Shown here one piece after another: positions 6,458 to 6,529 of a stretch of 6,529 bases of DNA. The stretch comes from Actinomycetota bacterium (GTDB lineage Bacteria > Actinomycetota > Actinomycetes > Nanopelagicales > Nanopelagicaceae), in contig CANLHE010000045.1 of the NCBI GenBank assembly GCA_947490605.1, forward strand, positions 1 to 6,529. Reading direction: 5' to 3'. Numbering within the stretch: the first letter of the stretch is position 1; each line of letters begins with the position of its first letter. The position numbers and the translations under genes were made by a program. A model generated the notes under the pieces. That model did not search any database, was not told the DNA's origin, and was given only the letters and a program-made list of their open reading frames with translations.

Positions 6458-6462
6458 GAGCA

Positions 6463-6486
6463 GAGTGGGTTGTAGCCGAGTGGGTT
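6463..6486. repeat. Pair of 9-bp direct repeats in the divergent spacer
   Basis: GAGTGGGTT occurs at 6463-6471 and again at 6478-6486, a 15-bp period with a six-base gap. The repeats lie between the possible -10 elements of the two divergent genes and cover the places where both -35 regions would be. They could be a tandem binding site for a regulator, or a chance repeat in a locally G-rich strand. Confidence 0.6.
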
Positions 6487-6499
6487 TGGGTGAAGGCAG

Positions 6500-6505
6500 T
6501 ATCCT
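6500..6505 (+). promoter_or_regulatory. Possible -10 element for the rightmost gene
   Basis: TATCCT is followed by seven bases and then the ATG at 6513, the spacing of a leaderless promoter. The same hexamer occurs as the possible -10 of rpsF at 140-135. No Shine-Dalgarno sequence precedes the ATG, and no standard -35 is visible. Confidence 0.45.
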
Positions 6506-6512
6506 TATCTTT

Positions 6513-6529
6513 ATGACCCCAGCAGATAA
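6513..6529 (+). CDS. Start of a divergent gene, cut by window edge (NUDIX hydrolase suspected from gene order only)
   Basis: Only the first five codons (MTPAD) and two further bases are visible, so the product cannot be read from the sequence. The evidence for a gene is the ATG placed seven bases after a TATCCT -10-like element, in a short spacer divergent from the CCA gene. In M. tuberculosis the gene divergent from the CCA/pcnA gene (Rv3907c) is a NUDIX hydrolase (mutT4), with the murJ/mviN region further on. Conserved order makes that the leading guess here, but nothing in the five residues confirms it. Confidence 0.4.

Noticed and set aside
6183..6458. A plus-strand reading frame of 91 codons over the start of the CCA gene.
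   Set aside because: It is antisense to the nucleotidyltransferase catalytic head (GGPVRD, DLD), which is certainly coding; the Ala/Ser-rich translation is a typical mirror artefact.

Overview
The window is a compact stretch of ordinary, vertically inherited actinobacterial chromosome. Two things place it in Actinobacteria. One is the order DUF5318 protein - class A penicillin-binding protein - GT87-type membrane protein - rpsF, which matches Rv0049-Rv0050-Rv0051-...-rpsF of Mycobacterium tuberculosis. The other is the actinobacterial-type CCA/poly(A) nucleotidyltransferase, which resembles Rv3907c. The AT-rich, lysine- and isoleucine-rich coding style and the very short spacers suggest a streamlined low-GC lineage such as the freshwater acI group (Nanopelagicales). 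That lineage call is inference from composition, not from a marker gene.

Layout. Positions 1-76 (minus) hold the first 25 codons of rpsF (ribosomal protein S6). Positions 77-153 are its leader, which contains a hairpin and a possible helix that hides the Shine-Dalgarno sequence. Positions 154-3732 (minus) are a tight cluster read toward rpsF: a zinc-ribbon DUF5318 protein (first), a bifunctional PBP of the PonA type, and a polytopic GT87/DUF2029 membrane protein. The gaps are 15 bp and 3 bp. A 33-bp divergent spacer (3733-3765) separates this cluster from an MFS transporter on the plus strand (3766-5034). The transporter runs convergently into a CCA tRNA nucleotidyltransferase (5009-6442, minus), with a 26-bp overlap of the coding ends. 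A 70-bp divergent spacer (6443-6512) carries a 9-bp direct repeat. A new plus-strand gene begins at 6513 and is cut by the window edge.

How the genes fit together. The minus-strand cluster links envelope growth (peptidoglycan polymerisation and crosslinking, plus probable polyprenol-linked sugar transfer) to the ribosomal operon rpsF-(ssb-rpsR-rplI) that normally follows. The CCA enzyme matures tRNA 3' ends. The MFS protein is a probable exporter of unknown substrate. Four of the six gene starts inside the window are non-ATG (two GTG, two TTG). Several have no Shine-Dalgarno sequence but a TANNNT -10-like hexamer at or near the distance expected for leaderless transcripts.

I see no mobile element, CRISPR array, tRNA, rRNA or foreign island, and no stretch over 300 bases without a gene. 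The most interesting items are the rpsF leader fold, the repeat in the 6443-6512 spacer, and the conserved but uncharacterised DUF5318 gene leading the PBP cluster. I do not see a new multi-gene system here.
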